From assembly GCA_033239125.1 (NCBI GenBank), contig BSWB01000001.1, forward strand, positions 166,369,481 to 166,433,480: a DNA stretch of 64,000 nucleotides, given 5' to 3'. Under the pieces are notes generated by a model that saw only the letters and a list, made by a program, of their open reading frames with translations, searched no databases and was not told the origin of the DNA. Positions within the stretch are counted from its first letter, which is position 1, and the number at the start of each line of letters is the position of its first letter. The position numbers and the translations under genes were made by a program. Below are positions 24,225-35,800 of this stretch, piece after piece. This DNA comes from Fagopyrum homotropicum. Lineage: Eukaryota > Streptophyta > Magnoliopsida > Caryophyllales > Polygonaceae.

Positions 24225-24534
24225 TCTCACAAATTGGTAAATCTAGTACTTAAAAGTATGTTTGAACATGTCTAGATATGATATTTTGGACATGGGCTGG
24301 ATCAAGACCGGGCTTTTACATTCGAGTTTACTTCCGGACCGAATCCGATCTATGGTCCGGATGTAAGGTGATTTTCGGTCTCACAAATTGGTAAATCTAG
24401 TACTTAAAAGTATGTTTGAACATGTCTAGACATGATTTTTTGGACATGGGCTGGATCAAGATCCGGCTTTTACATTCGGGTCTACGTCCGGACCGAATTC
24501 GATCTATGTCCGGATGTAAGGTGATTTTCGGTCT
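24225..24534. repeat. Tandem duplication, period 154 bp, GGTCC-rich
   Basis: Copy 1 (24225-24378) and copy 2 (24379-24534) both begin TCTCACAAATTGGTAAATC and run through TACTTAAAAGTATGTTTG, GGACATGGGCTGGATCAAGA, TCCGGACCGAAT and GTAAGGTGATTTTCGGTCT with few differences. It starts 155 bp after the ankyrin gene stop codon. Confidence 0.9.
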
Positions 24535-24815
24535 TAGGGTAAGATCGAAAAATCGGTGACCTGGATCGAAAATTAATTTTGAAAAAAACTAAACTGCTAC
24601 AAAAACTAAGAAAAGAGTTTAGTCGGTCCCCAGTCAAACCAAAATTTCGGTCCAAGTCTTCTAACAACTTCGGTCCCACCGGAGCGGACCCGAAACATAC
24701 GGTCTTAGTCCGGTCCCGGGTTTTGATTTCTAAAATTTCTAGTCCTCTAGCCCGAATTGGACCGGGATAACCCGATCTGGTTCGGGTCGGACAGGTTGAG
24801 CACCTAGGTCGAGTC
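24535..24815. mobile_element. GGTCC/GGACC-rich MITE-like repeat
   Basis: Continues from the tandem duplication with CGGTCCC, GGACCCG and CCGGTCCC words and ends GGTTGAGCACCTAG, whose reverse complement (CTAGGTGCTCAACC) resembles a hAT-type terminus. A matching left terminus and target duplication could not be fixed. A minus-strand frame of 192 codons (24482-25060) here is a composition artefact. Confidence 0.4.
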
Positions 24816-25466
24816 TTACCATTTTCTACATCACTAGGGTTTACCTCATTTTTCTTGATATTGAGATAAATAAAAAAAAATAAATTAAAATGAATGGTGA
24901 ACTTGATTAAGGAGACCATTGCCCTACAATTCAGCTTAAGCATTCTTCCCTGCCTCATTTCCCTCCCTTTTTCCAACACATTTCTTTGATTATCTCTCCT
25001 CTTTCTCTTTCCCTTTCTAAAAAATGTGTGCTCGCCATTCCATGAGAACCAACTTCGCAATCGAGCCTCTCAATGCTAGCTTCCATTTGTCAAGAACTCA
25101 GGTTTCTCTCACCCTTCCCTCTTTTACCAATCCATATCGTTAATCAATTTGCAACATTGTTTCCTTCATTTTGATCTTTAGGAAAAATCTTCAACTGTGC
25201 GTATGTTACTCGATCAATTTTATTTGTAAATTTGATGAATTTGCAGGGGTTAGGGTTCATGAAATCAGTAGTTCATTTCGAGATACCAACGTTTTTAGTT
25301 TTTGTTTGAGTGAACGAATTTGAAATTTGATGATTACCTTTGTGGAATCCTCTTTATATGAATGTTTGCACTATAGATTGTTAAGTTGTAGAATTTTGGA
25401 TGAAATTTTTTGCTGAACTTTGAATCTTTGATATATGCCATGCCTTGTGATTGTATTGCGATGCAG

Positions 25467-25591
25467 GATCTTATCGTTGTTGACGTTGGATGAGCATAAT
25501 GTACACACAAATTATCGAATTACATATTCTTCAACATTGTATAACTCACAAATTCTAGAGGATGTTTGATAGTGGTCAGAAGTCACAAGTC
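25467..25591 (+). promoter_or_regulatory. 5' leader of CNGC copy 1 with a short upstream open frame
   Basis: The acceptor ATGCAG at 25461-25466 opens a leader exon that resembles the leader of CNGC copy 2 (32692-32802): TCTTATC(G/A)TTGT, GGATGAGCAT, GTTTGATAGTGGTCA (or ATTTG) and AAGTCA(C/T)AAGTCATG occur in both. An upstream frame runs 25490-25558 (22 codons, starting MSIM). An earlier leader exon could end at CTCAG|GTTTCT (25102). Leader structure is inferred from splice-like sites only. Confidence 0.5.
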
Positions 25592-28500
25592 ATGAATGGC
25601 CAAAGAGAGAAATTTGTGAGGTAAACTATTGCTTGTTTACTTTGTTAATTAGAGATATGTATGTATTCAGCAAATCGGATTATGTTATTGTTCAAACAGG
25701 TTAACCAATGCGGATTCCTTTTCTTCGCCTGGTGGAATGAATCGATCTGCGTTCAATATAGAAAAGAATGGCGGCGGCAGGATTAAAAGTCGGGCCAAGC
25801 CGCATATATCATTGACAAATCCGACAAAATCCCTTCACTTTGGGATGGTAAGAGGATCTGAGGAAATAGTGAGCTTAGGTAAATCTCTAAAAAGTGGGGT
25901 TACAAGGATGGTGTTTCCAGAAGACCTCAAAGTATCAGAAAAGATGATATTTGACCCTCAAGATAAATCCCTCCTTTTTTGGAACAGGCTGTTTGTTATA
26001 TCATGTATTATAGCGGTTTCAATAGATCCATTGTTCTTCTATCTTCCCACCATATACCCGAAAAAAGGATGTCTTGGCATGGATTCAACACTAGCAACTG
26101 CAACTACAACTCTGAGGACTATCACTGATGCTTTCTATCTCATTCACATGGCTTTTAATTTTAGAACTGCATATATTGCTCCTTCTTCACGAGTTTTTGG
26201 GAGAGGTGAGCTTGTGATAGACCCTACCCAAATAGCAAAACGATATTTCAGCCGTTATTTCATAGTTGATATTCTCTCAGTGCTGCCTATGCCACAGGTT
26301 TAATTTCCACCACAAAAACTCTTGATCTTCATTTCCTTCAGATGTGATACATCATACATTTCAACTTATGGAAAGTAATTAGATTTTTGCATCTATTTTT
26401 GCAGCTGGTAGTGTGGGAGTTTATGTCAAGATCGCAAGTGAGTTCAGTGTTGGAAACCAAAAGTGCGATAAGGAACGTTGTATTCATTCAATATATTCCG
26501 AGATTTTTGAGGTTTTATCCTCTTACCTCAGATCTCAAAAAGAGTGCAGGAGTTTTTGCTGAGAGTGCTTGGGCTGGTGCTGCATACTATTTGTTGTGGT
26601 ACTTGCTCTCCAGTCATGTATGTTCTTTCTTGTTTACTTTGTTTTGAATTGACATCTGAGTTTGGTTGAGTGAAAGTTCAGTCACGGTGAATAGTAAAAA
26701 GCATAAAGTGCACATAAATGTCATAATATCAGGAACAGTTTGTAGAAAGACAGATATCTAAGACTAAATTGTTACTAACAGGAACATAGAATTCACATTG
26801 TAAACACTAAACATTATTTCTTACTTAGAATCTTATAAAGTAGGAGTTTATAGTTATCATCTTTTTCCTATACAGATTGCTGGTGCGCTATGGTATATGT
26901 TCGCAGTAGACCGAATTGAGGTGTGCTGGCTGCTTGCCTGCCAAAAGGCAGGCGCAAAGTTTTGTCAACAAAGTTTCTTGTATTGTCGCAATAATGCCAA
27001 GCTTGACCCTAAATGGTTGAAGAACCGTGAGCGTGTTCTGGGTAAGATGTGCTCTGCAGATGGAGGTTCAAATTCATTTAACTTTGGGATCTATACACAA
27101 GCATATACTTCAAAAATTGTAGAAACACAGAAATTTAAGACTAAATTTTGCTACTGCTTATGGTGGGGACTACAAAATTTAAGGTGAGTCATAGCAAGTA
27201 CATCATGTTATTGTTTTTCTAACTCCATTTAAGATTTGATAGTTAGAAGCATCATAGATGAACTGCCCCAAATCAGGAAAATTCTCCTAAATATTGTTGT
27301 TCAGCAAATACATCATGTTATTGTTTTTCTAACTCCATTTAAGATTTGATAGTTAGAAGCATCATAGATGAACTGCCCCAAATCAGGAAAATTCTCCTAA
27401 ATATTGTTGTTCAGCAAATACATCATGTCAATACTTTCCTGTCTTCAGTACTCTTGGGCAGGGTCTCCAAACAAGTACCTACAGATGGGAGGTTCTCTTC
27501 TGCATATTCATTGCAATATCTGGGTTAATCCTATTTTCACTTTTGATTGGAAACATGCAAGTAAGAATTTTTTATTTATTTAATATATATCATTTTCTGC
27601 TAATATTTCAGAATCTTGCATAAATGAGATTGTATTTTCTATGAATGAAACTTTTTCATTATCACTAATGTTAAAGTTGTGACTTGATTATGTCAGACCT
27701 ACTTGCAATCGTTGACAGTACGTCTTGAGGAGATGAGGATCAAGAGGCGAGATTCAGAGCAGTGGATGCACCACCGTCTGCTTCCCCAAAATCTCAGGGA
27801 ACGTGTTAGACGGTATAATCAATACAAGTGGTTGGAGACCCGAGGAGTAGATGAAGAAGGCTTAGTCCAGAGCTTGCCAAAGGACCTTCGGAGAGACATT
27901 AAACGTCACCTTTGTCTAAACTTGGTCAGAAGGGTAAGAATTCTTTTCCTATCATAATGGAATCTACATTACTCTTCACAAAACCACCTTTTAACTCGTA
28001 CATTATGAAGCACGGACACCTCGGGTGGGTGTCGCTATTGGTGTTTCCGTGTCCATGCTAAGACAATAAATCTAGGTATACTGATACCATAGATAGATAG
28101 GTTTTAGGGTATTCTTTGATCCACGAAAGTATATTGAAAACCCTAGCTACAAGTTCCGTGCAACAAAACCAAAAAACATTTCCTCTTCTCTCGCCATTCC
28201 TCTGATTAACTCATTCAAATCACAATAACTCATTTTAAGCTTATAAAATGTAAAAATTACTTGTGTATCTAGGTTCCCTTGTTTGCAAACATGGATGAGA
28301 GACTCCTCGACGCAATATGCGAGAGACTAAAACCAAGCTTATACACAGAGCACACATACATAGTACGTGAGGAGGATCCAGTCAACGAGATGCTTTTCAT
28401 CATCCGAGGTCGCCTAGAGAGTGTAACCACCGATGGAGGAAGAAGCGGATTCTACAACCGCGGCTTCCTCAAAGAAGGCGATTTCTGTGGAGAAGAGCTC

Positions 28501-29019
28501 CTAACATGGGCGCTCGATCCCAAAGCCGGAGCCAACTATCCCTTATCAACGAGAACAGTAAAAGCCTTGACTGAAGTAGAGGCATTTGCTCTAAGAGCAG
28601 AGGAACTCAAGTTTGTAGCTGGCCAATTCCGAAGGCTCCATAGCCGACAAGTGCAACACACCTTTAGATTCTACTCCCAACAATGGCGAACTTGGGCTTC
28701 ATGTTTTATTCAGGCTGCTTGGAGAAAACATGTGAGACGAACATTACTTGAGCAAAAACGGAAAGAAGAAGAAGAAGATGCAGAACTCGAAGAAGACGAG
28801 GAAGAAGATGGTGGTGAGTCTGAGAGACTGATTAAGCATCAACAAGGCAAGGATAATAGTTCAAGCTTTGGAGCAACATTGTACGCTTCAAGGTTTGCTG
28901 CAGGTGTCCGTCGAGGATTGCGGAGGAATAAGAGCACATTGTCTACACAGAGCTCTGCAAGCTTTGCCTCTTTGCAGAAGCCTACTGAGCCTGATTTTAC
29001 TAACATTGATGATTCTTAG
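25592..29019 (+). CDS. Cyclic-nucleotide-gated ion channel, CNGC group II (CNGC7/8-like), tandem copy 1
   Basis: Plasma-membrane cation (Ca2+) channel subunit. Exons 25592-25620, 25700-26297, 26405-26617, 26876-27183, 27449-27560, 27697-27933 and 28273-29019 join to 747 residues. I chose the ATG at 25592, one exon before the obvious long frame, because MNGQREKFVR aligns with copy 2 and with the group II N-terminus (KFVR). S1 is near 101-125, S4 is in the QYIPRFLRFYPLTS region, pore WWGLQNLSTLGQG, S6 ends LLIGNMQ, and a C-linker with KRRDSEQWMHHR follows. The cyclic-nucleotide-binding domain holds the plant CNGC mark LKEGDFCGEELLTWAL; the IQ calmodulin site is FIQAAWRKHVRR (about 645-656). An acidic stretch precedes the C-terminus. 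Oddities: TSTYRWEV after the pore, where copy 2 has TSTYPGEV, and VREEDPV in place of VREGDPV. Regulation by cyclic nucleotide and calmodulin is known for the family only. Confidence 0.94.
27198..27420. repeat. Perfect-looking 110-bp tandem duplication in CNGC copy 1, intron 4
   Basis: CATCATGTTATTGTTTTTC starts at 27201 and again at 27311, and the intervening 110 bp (through TTAGAAGCATCATAGATG and AATATTGTTGTTCAGCAA) appear identical in both copies by eye. A third start, CATCATGTCAATAC, follows at 27421 just before the exon 5 acceptor. The tandem intron of copy 2 has no such duplication. Confidence 0.92.
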
Positions 29020-29600
29020 CATTTTTCTTTGTTGGTTTAGTTAGGTATGTATGATGTTTTGGTAGGTTAGGTTGTGATTAGTACTGTTCCCCCTGTAATC
29101 TATGATGTACAGTTACTAAAATACTAAAGTTTATGATTGTTTAATGACTACAATGGAGTGTTAGAGGTCTTATAAGGTATAATCAAATTTTTGAACATAT
29201 GAAATTAACATAAAAATTCATGTTGTCTCTTAATACATGTCAAGTAGGTCCCTTAAAAAAAGACATGTCAAGTAGAATTTTATCAATTTATTTGTAGATT
29301 TTTATATATTAACAGATTTGTCACAAATTATTTTTAAAAAAATTCCTATTCTAATTAATAAACAGTTATTATGCCAAATCAACTATAATAAAAATATATA
29401 TCATAATTGAATCTATAATTTTTTTAAAAAAAGTTAACTATTTATTTTCAATAACAATTTTGTTTGATAAAAATCTGTGCCAAATTAGCTAAGCAGGCTC
29501 TTTTGAGATTTTGCTCTACTAACTAGACTCGTATCATAACCACGTTTAGTAAGTACCTTTTTTTTACTACACGGGATAGCGTGAGCGCTGACGACAAATT
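29020..29600. other. 3' flank of CNGC copy 1
   Basis: AT-rich, with no gene, RNA or repeat that I can support. Confidence 0.4.
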
Positions 29601-30545
29601 TTTTTTTAGACCACATTACCAGAAACTCATACCAAAAACTCGTATGAGAAACTCATATCACAAACTCATACCAGAAACTCAACTAAAAACTCAATCATAA
29701 ACCTAACCAAAAACCATACTAAAAAGTAAAAATTATACCAAAAATTCATACCAGAAACTAGGGGTGAACAAAAAAATCCGATCCAACTAATCCGATCCAC
29801 TAATCCGAAGATCCGATCCGAAAAATTCGAATCCGAAAATATCGGCAATTGGTGATCTGAGTCTGATCCGATCCGAACATATTTTTCAAATCATCGGATC
29901 GGATAAGGATCGGGGTTTGGAGGAAAAAGTCGAATCGGATATATCCTAGTCTAATAATAAATACCCGGATCGGATATCCGATCCGGATGAAACTGTCGGA
30001 TATCCGAGTGCTCTCGGTTCGGATTCGGATCGGACTTTGATAAGGTTATCGGATCGGATATTCGGAAATGCCCACCCTACTAGAAACTCGTACTAGAAAC
30101 TCAACCAGAAACTCATACCGGAAACCTTAGCAGAAACTCAACGAGATATCATACTAGAAACTCAATCAAAAACCATACAAAAATTCATACCAGAACTCAA
30201 CAAAAAACCATACCAGAAACTCAAACAAAAATTTCTATTAGAAACTCATACTAGATCTCATACCATAAACTCATACTAGAAACTCATATTAGAAACTCAT
30301 ATAAAAAACTCATACAAGAAACTCAACTAGAAATTCATACTACAAACTCATATAAAAAAACTCAACTAGAAACTCGTACCAGAAACTCATCCCAGTATCT
30401 CAATTAGAAACTCAACGGAATACTCAGACCAGAGATCATACTAGAAATTCATACAAGAAACTCACACCAGAAACATACCAGGAACCATACCAAAAATTCA
30501 TACCAAATACTCAAACCAAAAATCATACCTGAAACTCGTTCAAAA
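29601..30545. repeat. Minisatellite of AAACTCATACCAG-like units
   Basis: Dozens of 12-14 bp units of the form (C/T)AGAAACTCATAC or CAGAAACTCAACC follow one another with frequent substitutions and small indels. The array is interrupted by the hAT-like MITE at 29759-30079. There is no spacer pattern, so it is not a CRISPR array. Confidence 0.88.
29759..30079. mobile_element. hAT-like MITE, 321 bp, inserted in the minisatellite
   Basis: Starts TAGGGGTGAACAAAAAAATC and ends GCCCACCCTA; the body is made of GGATCGGATATCCGATCCGG-type words, so it is a relative of the MITE at 13262-13799. Flanking words CCAGAAAC (29751-29758) and CTAGAAAC (30080-30087) agree at 7 of 8 positions. Because the host array is itself made of such words, the target duplication could be chance. 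Confidence 0.82.
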
Positions 30546-31575
30546 AAAGGGCAAAACAAAACAAAATAAAAAACGTAATCAACAATTACTTTTACCTAAC
30601 AAAAGAAAATTCATATGTTAGTTTCTTTCTTTTTACTAAGTAGAGGGGTTAATTACTTTACCTAATTCTTTCAAAATCTTTTCATGAATTTTTGTAGAAT
30701 GTACCCCCATCGATTATCATCAAAACAATTTTGTCAGATTGTCCCACATCAATTATCAATGAAGCCATGGAAAAGGATGTATCTATGTTTGTCGATAATG
30801 CGAATCTACAAAATTTTTCTAGAAAATCGAAGACTCCCTTACGGTCTTGAGCGTCTCTTACAATATGGAAAGATTAACATGACTGCAATAAATGTCGCTT
30901 TTAAGATGAAGAATCTTAAGATCTTGTGCCAAATCTGTTTTAAAAGCTGTTAAAAATATCTCAGTAAAATTTACCTATGTTAGCACGATGTCCGTCAAAA
31001 TGATCCATGTGAGCATGGCCAAGATAGGTTAAATATATCAATAAGAAACACTCATATGAAAATCTTGCTACCATATATTAAATAAGAATACAACAACAAT
31101 CGAGAAGAGCATTCACTTGTATGACAATCGTCACTCCATCCATCGAAATGCAATAAACTAAACTTATTTTTAATTATAACTCGAGCTGAGTTAATTGAGC
31201 TCGTTTCAATCTCGTTCACTTTACTAAATATGACGTGCATGACCTTCTTTTCAAACTCCAATATAAAAATTTGGGTTTGACTCGTCTCTACTATGGATGG
31301 GTCCGAATTTTTATTACAGCTCGCATTTACAACCGCTCAAACCGCACGGTCATTTAAATTTATTTATGAATCGATACAAATACTCCAACGTTCCCTCTCC
31401 GATATTCCACTGTTCTCTACTCGATTAAAACTTGCAACTGATCAAACCACGTGCGTGCTTCACACGCGCGGTATGCCTAGTTTATTAAAAATATTGTACC
31501 TTAAGAAATTGGGGTAACTTCCTACACATATACTTGGACCGGACCTCAACATACGATAATTGGACAAAATCAACC
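30546..31575. other. AT-rich spacer between the CNGC genes
   Basis: A frame of 89 codons at 30684-30953 and shorter ones are present, but they show no family resemblance and I treat them as chance. Nothing else is seen. Confidence 0.4.
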
Positions 31576-31770
31576 TAATTTATGAAATAATTTGGTTTAC
31601 TAGGCTTTTTCTAGTTTTGTGTTTAGTAAATGTACCCTTGAGAGAAGAGTGTGTAGAGTTTCAGAATAAATACAAAAGATTGAGGTATATTTACTTAATT
31701 GAAACATTAAAAAACTTAATTACTACTGTACTTTTTAAAAAAGGCATAGTTACCAAAATTGTCCATTATA
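31576..31770. repeat. Dispersed repeat R3 (partner of about 17615-17812)
   Basis: Shares CTAGTTTTGTGTTTAGTAAA, TTGAGAGAAGAGTG, AGAGTTT, AATAAATACAAAAG and TATATTTACTTAATT with the earlier copy in the same order and orientation, about 14 kb away. No coding frame or terminal repeats are visible. Confidence 0.7.
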
Positions 31771-31889
31771 AATTGTGTTGCGATCGTTAAAGCTTGGGCT
31801 ATTGTTCACAATATAACCAAAGATAAGGCTATTTGCTGCAATTAGACCAAATTTTGTTTCCCCCAAAATTTATACCTGTTGCCCTGGTG

Positions 31890-32130
31890 GTGTGTATCAA
31901 GAACGGTTGCAAACTTGCAACTTGTAGCCACTGGCGATGGAGATTCTTCCTCTTCAATCTCCTCTTCTTTGCTGCCAGTTCCTCAATTTCAGGTCAGTCC
32001 ACAAATTTCGCGTTTATGCCTTTTACGTATTGCCAATCATATTTAATCTCAAGCATGCCATTTCAAAATGTTTGTTTGCACCCAAGAGCTAAACACCCAA
32101 TACAATTCGCCCAATCGAAAGTTTTCATAT
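31890..32130 (+). pseudogene. Fragment of a second PLMT gene (end of exon 1 and start of intron 1)
   Basis: The stretch CTTTGCTGCCAGTTCCTCAA and ATTTCAGGTCAGTC matches the end of exon 1 of the intact PLMT gene (37,330-37,370), including the donor site. The similarity runs on into the intron: ATTTAATCTCAAGCATGCC followed by a TTGTTTGCAC word, matching TCTAATCTCAATCATGCTC and TTATTTGCAC at about 37,420-37,465. The 5' part of exon 1 and all of exon 2 are missing. It sits 0.7 kb before CNGC copy 2, so its retained donor site could now serve the leader of that gene. Similarity was judged by eye. Confidence 0.68.
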
Positions 32131-32691
32131 GTGAATGGTAAAATTTTAGGGTTCGATGACCCTCAAAATCCGCTTCAATATTCCTTCCTTGCCCATTTGC
32201 CTCCTCTTTCCCCCTCAAACTTTCATTGGCAAACAAAAGACACCCCTCTCTTTCTTTCCCTTGCCTTTGAATTCATTTCGTAACTGACAATGCAATTCTG
32301 TTGTATTCATCTTGTTGATTGCATCTTCCAATCTAGGTATGAAAGCTGTTAGCTTTCTTCGATATACATTAGATTTGATGCTGATAATTTTCTGGGTTTT
32401 GTAAAATTTCAAATTTGATGATTTTGATGTTGTTATTCTATGACAAGTTGAGTTCTAACATGTTTATATATATCATTAGCTATGGGATTGCTATTGAATT
32501 TGCCTCATTCCTGTCTAGTTATGTTCTATGATTGTTATATGATTGAAAGTTTGCAACACAGATTTGTAAAATTCATGGATTAAAAAGCTTTGCTTCTACT
32601 TGCTGTTTGTTATTGAATTTGTTGGAAAAGAAAAAAAAAACATTTCCTTTCTTTTTATAACTTTATATCTTACTTGCATGTTTTGATGTAG

Positions 32692-32802
32692 GGTCTTATC
32701 ATTGTCTATGCCGGATGAGCATTCGTATTATGTAAAGCATTGTACAAGTTTGCCGGTTTCAAAAGATATTTGATAGTGGTCATAACTCAGAAGTCATAAG
32801 TC
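32692..32802 (+). promoter_or_regulatory. 5' leader of CNGC copy 2 with short upstream open frames
   Basis: Opens after the acceptor GATGTAG and is similar to the leader of copy 1 (25467-25591). Two short upstream frames are seen: 32708-32767 (19 codons, starting MPDEHSYY) and 32715-32735 (6 codons, starting MSI). The MSI start is shared with copy 1 but not its length. A possible upstream donor is the PLMT-derived CAG|GTCAGT at 31990-31998. Confidence 0.45.
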
Positions 32803-35800
32803 ATGGATGGCCCAAGAGATAAATTTGTGAGGTAATCAAGTGCTTCATTATAACATTGTGAATTGAAGTACTTTCACATGAATATATACTTATAGATATA
32901 TTTCTGTTATTATATATGTGAAACAGGCTAAACAATTCGGATCCATATACTGCTAAGATGAATCAACCTACATTCCACACAGTGAAGAAGAAAGGTGTTG
33001 TTAGGAAAACAAATCGGGCTGCTTCCCTTCATATGATTGCAAATCCGAAAAAATCCCTTCAAATGGGAGTGGCCTTAGGATCTGATGAAATTGTGAACTT
33101 GGGTAAATCTCTGAAAAGCGAGGTCACAAGGATGGTGTTTCCAGAAGACCTTAGAGTATCCGAAAAGATGATATTTGACCCTCAAGATAGATCCCTCCTT
33201 TTCTGGAATAAGCTATTTGTTATATCTTGTATTATAGCGGTTTCTATAGATCCTTTGTTCTTTTATCTTCCCACCATATACCGAGAGAAGGGGTGTCTTG
33301 ACATGGATAGACGTCTAGCTGCTGCAACTACAACTCTGAGGACTTTAATTGATGCTTTCTATCTCATTCACATGGCTTTTAAGTTTAGAACTGCATATAT
33401 TGCTCCTTCCTCTCGAGTTTTTGGGAGAGGTGAACTTGTGATAGATCCTGCTCAAATAGCAAAACGATATCTGCAACGTTTCTTCATAATTGATTTTCTC
33501 TCTGTGCTGCCTATACCACAGGTTTGTTAGTTTCTGTTTAGTGTACATTTTTACTTTTCAAAGATAAATGGCTCAATACAAGCCTTCTTAATTTGATTGG
33601 TTATTTTATCTAATGCTAGAAACAGAAACATCTCCTTTGCATTTACTCCTGCAGATTGTAGTGTGGGAGTTTTTGTCAAGATCAGAAGTCTATCAAGTGT
33701 TGGCAACCAAAAGTACAATAAGGAACATTGTGTTTACTCAATATATCCCCAGGTTTTTGAGGTTTTATCCTCTTACCTCAGATCTCAAAAAGACTGCAGG
33801 AGTTTTTGCTGAGAGTGCTTGGGCTGGTGCTGCATACTATTTGCTGTGGTACATGCTCTCAAGTCATGTATGTTTCTTTCCTTTTAGTTAAGTACTAGCG
33901 TAATACCCGTGCTTTGCACGGATTATACTAAAATTTAATATTAAAGTTAATTTGTATAAAATGTATATATATGATAATATTGTATTTATATCATCAAGTA
34001 TCTAAAAATATATTGATAAAAGATGATATATGTAAGTTATATCATATGTTGATTATAAAAGCCTATTAAATTATCGCGTAGTAAAATTGTTAAATTGAAA
34101 AATAATGAATAACACGAGATTAAATTTTCTTTTAAATACTATATCTATTTATATATATATTATAAAAATATTAATCATTTAAATATGTGATCTAATTTTT
34201 ATCTGGCTTAGCAATATTATTTAAAAGTAATAATGTATAAATATTATTTTAAAATTACCATTTTAGATATATGATTTTAGACAAAAAAGAATTAAGATGC
34301 ACTATCCAAATATATATGTCAAAATATATTTATTTGATATTATGATGAGTTAAATATGGATGATATGATGTGTTAAAATGGATTGATTATATATAGTAGA
34401 GTATATTTATTTTTTAAAGATAAATTGTAGTTAATTATTAATGGATATAATTCAAAAACTATAAATAAGATGGCATGTAAAAATGACACGTGGAACTAAG
34501 AGGATGAAATGATGACATGTGACAATAAGGAGGGTTCGCTTTAGTATAGGTATATAGATTATTGTAGGAATTTAGGGTCTCATTAATATGCTTCTTTGTT
34601 TCATCCTTCTTCCTTTTATTTCATCCTATACAGATTGCTGGTGCACTATGGTATATGTTTGCAGTGGACCGAATTGAGGTATGCTGGTTGCGTGCCTGTG
34701 AGGCTGCAGGCAAAAAATGTGATGCTAGTTTCTTGTTCTGTAGCAATGACCAGGCTAACGCTAAATGGTTAAAGAACCGGCAACGTATTCTGGGTAAGAT
34801 GTGCTCTGCAGATGGAGATTCAAATTCCTTTAACTTTGGGATCTATTCACAAGCATGTACTTCAAAAATTGTAAAAACTCAGGAGTTTTTTACTAAATTC
34901 TACTACTGCTTATGGTGGGGGCTACAAAATTTGAGGTCAGTCTCTTGCTACTCAAAATCTAGGTTGTAATTTGTGTTTCTGCTTTTTAAATTATTACCAT
35001 TAAGGTTCATAATTTTAGCAACTTGTAACATTTGTCATAACTTTTCCTACTTCAGTACCCTTGGTCAGGGGCTTGAGACAAGTACTTACCCTGGAGAGGT
35101 TCTCTTCTGCATATTCATTGCTATATCCGGGCTCATTCTCATGGCTCTTTTGATCGGAAATATGCAAGTAAGATTTGTGCTTGTCTATGTTTTGAAAAAA
35201 AATGTGAATAGTGCAGAATTTTATATAAGTGAAGTCTTGTTGGGTAGAATCATGTGACTTAAATCACTGATTTGCTGTTAGCTGTGTTATTCTTCAAGAA
35301 AATGAAGTATTTGAATAAGAACATCAGTGATTATGTTTAGCTGCAAAACTAATGTAAAGTTGTAACTTGATTGTGGTAGACCTACTTACAATCATTGACA
35401 GTTCGTCTAGAGGAGATGAGGATCAAGAGGCGAGATTCAGAGCAGTGGATGCACCACCGTCTACTTCCACAAGGGATTAGAGAACGGGTTAGACGGTACA
35501 ACCAATACAAGTGGTTAGAGACTCGTGGTGTAGACGAAGAGACTTTGGTCCAAAGCTTGCCAAAGGACCTTCGAAGAGACATTAAGCGTCACCTTTGTCT
35601 AAACTTGGTCCGAAGGGTAAGCATTGTTGCATCAATTGTAATTCTTTTCATAATCGGTTTAGATAATAACTTCTCACATCTAAGTTGGGAGAATGCAAGC
35701 CTAGTGCATAACGTCAGTGGTTTACTCCTCCTATTGTCAACTCTTTTAAAAAAGTGTAGATTTTGTTTTGTACACCCCTCTAATTTTACCCAATATATAA

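Noticed and set aside
24482..25060. Minus-strand frame of 192 codons
   Set aside because: It spans a GGTCC-rich repeat and then an AT-rich leader region; composition is Arg/Ser-rich and unlike any family I know.
29601..30545. CRISPR-like appearance of short regular repeats
   Set aside because: Units are directly adjacent with no unique spacers, and the setting is a plant nuclear genome. It is a minisatellite.
30684..30953. 89-codon frame between the CNGC genes
   Set aside because: No similarity, no splice partners and AT-rich composition.
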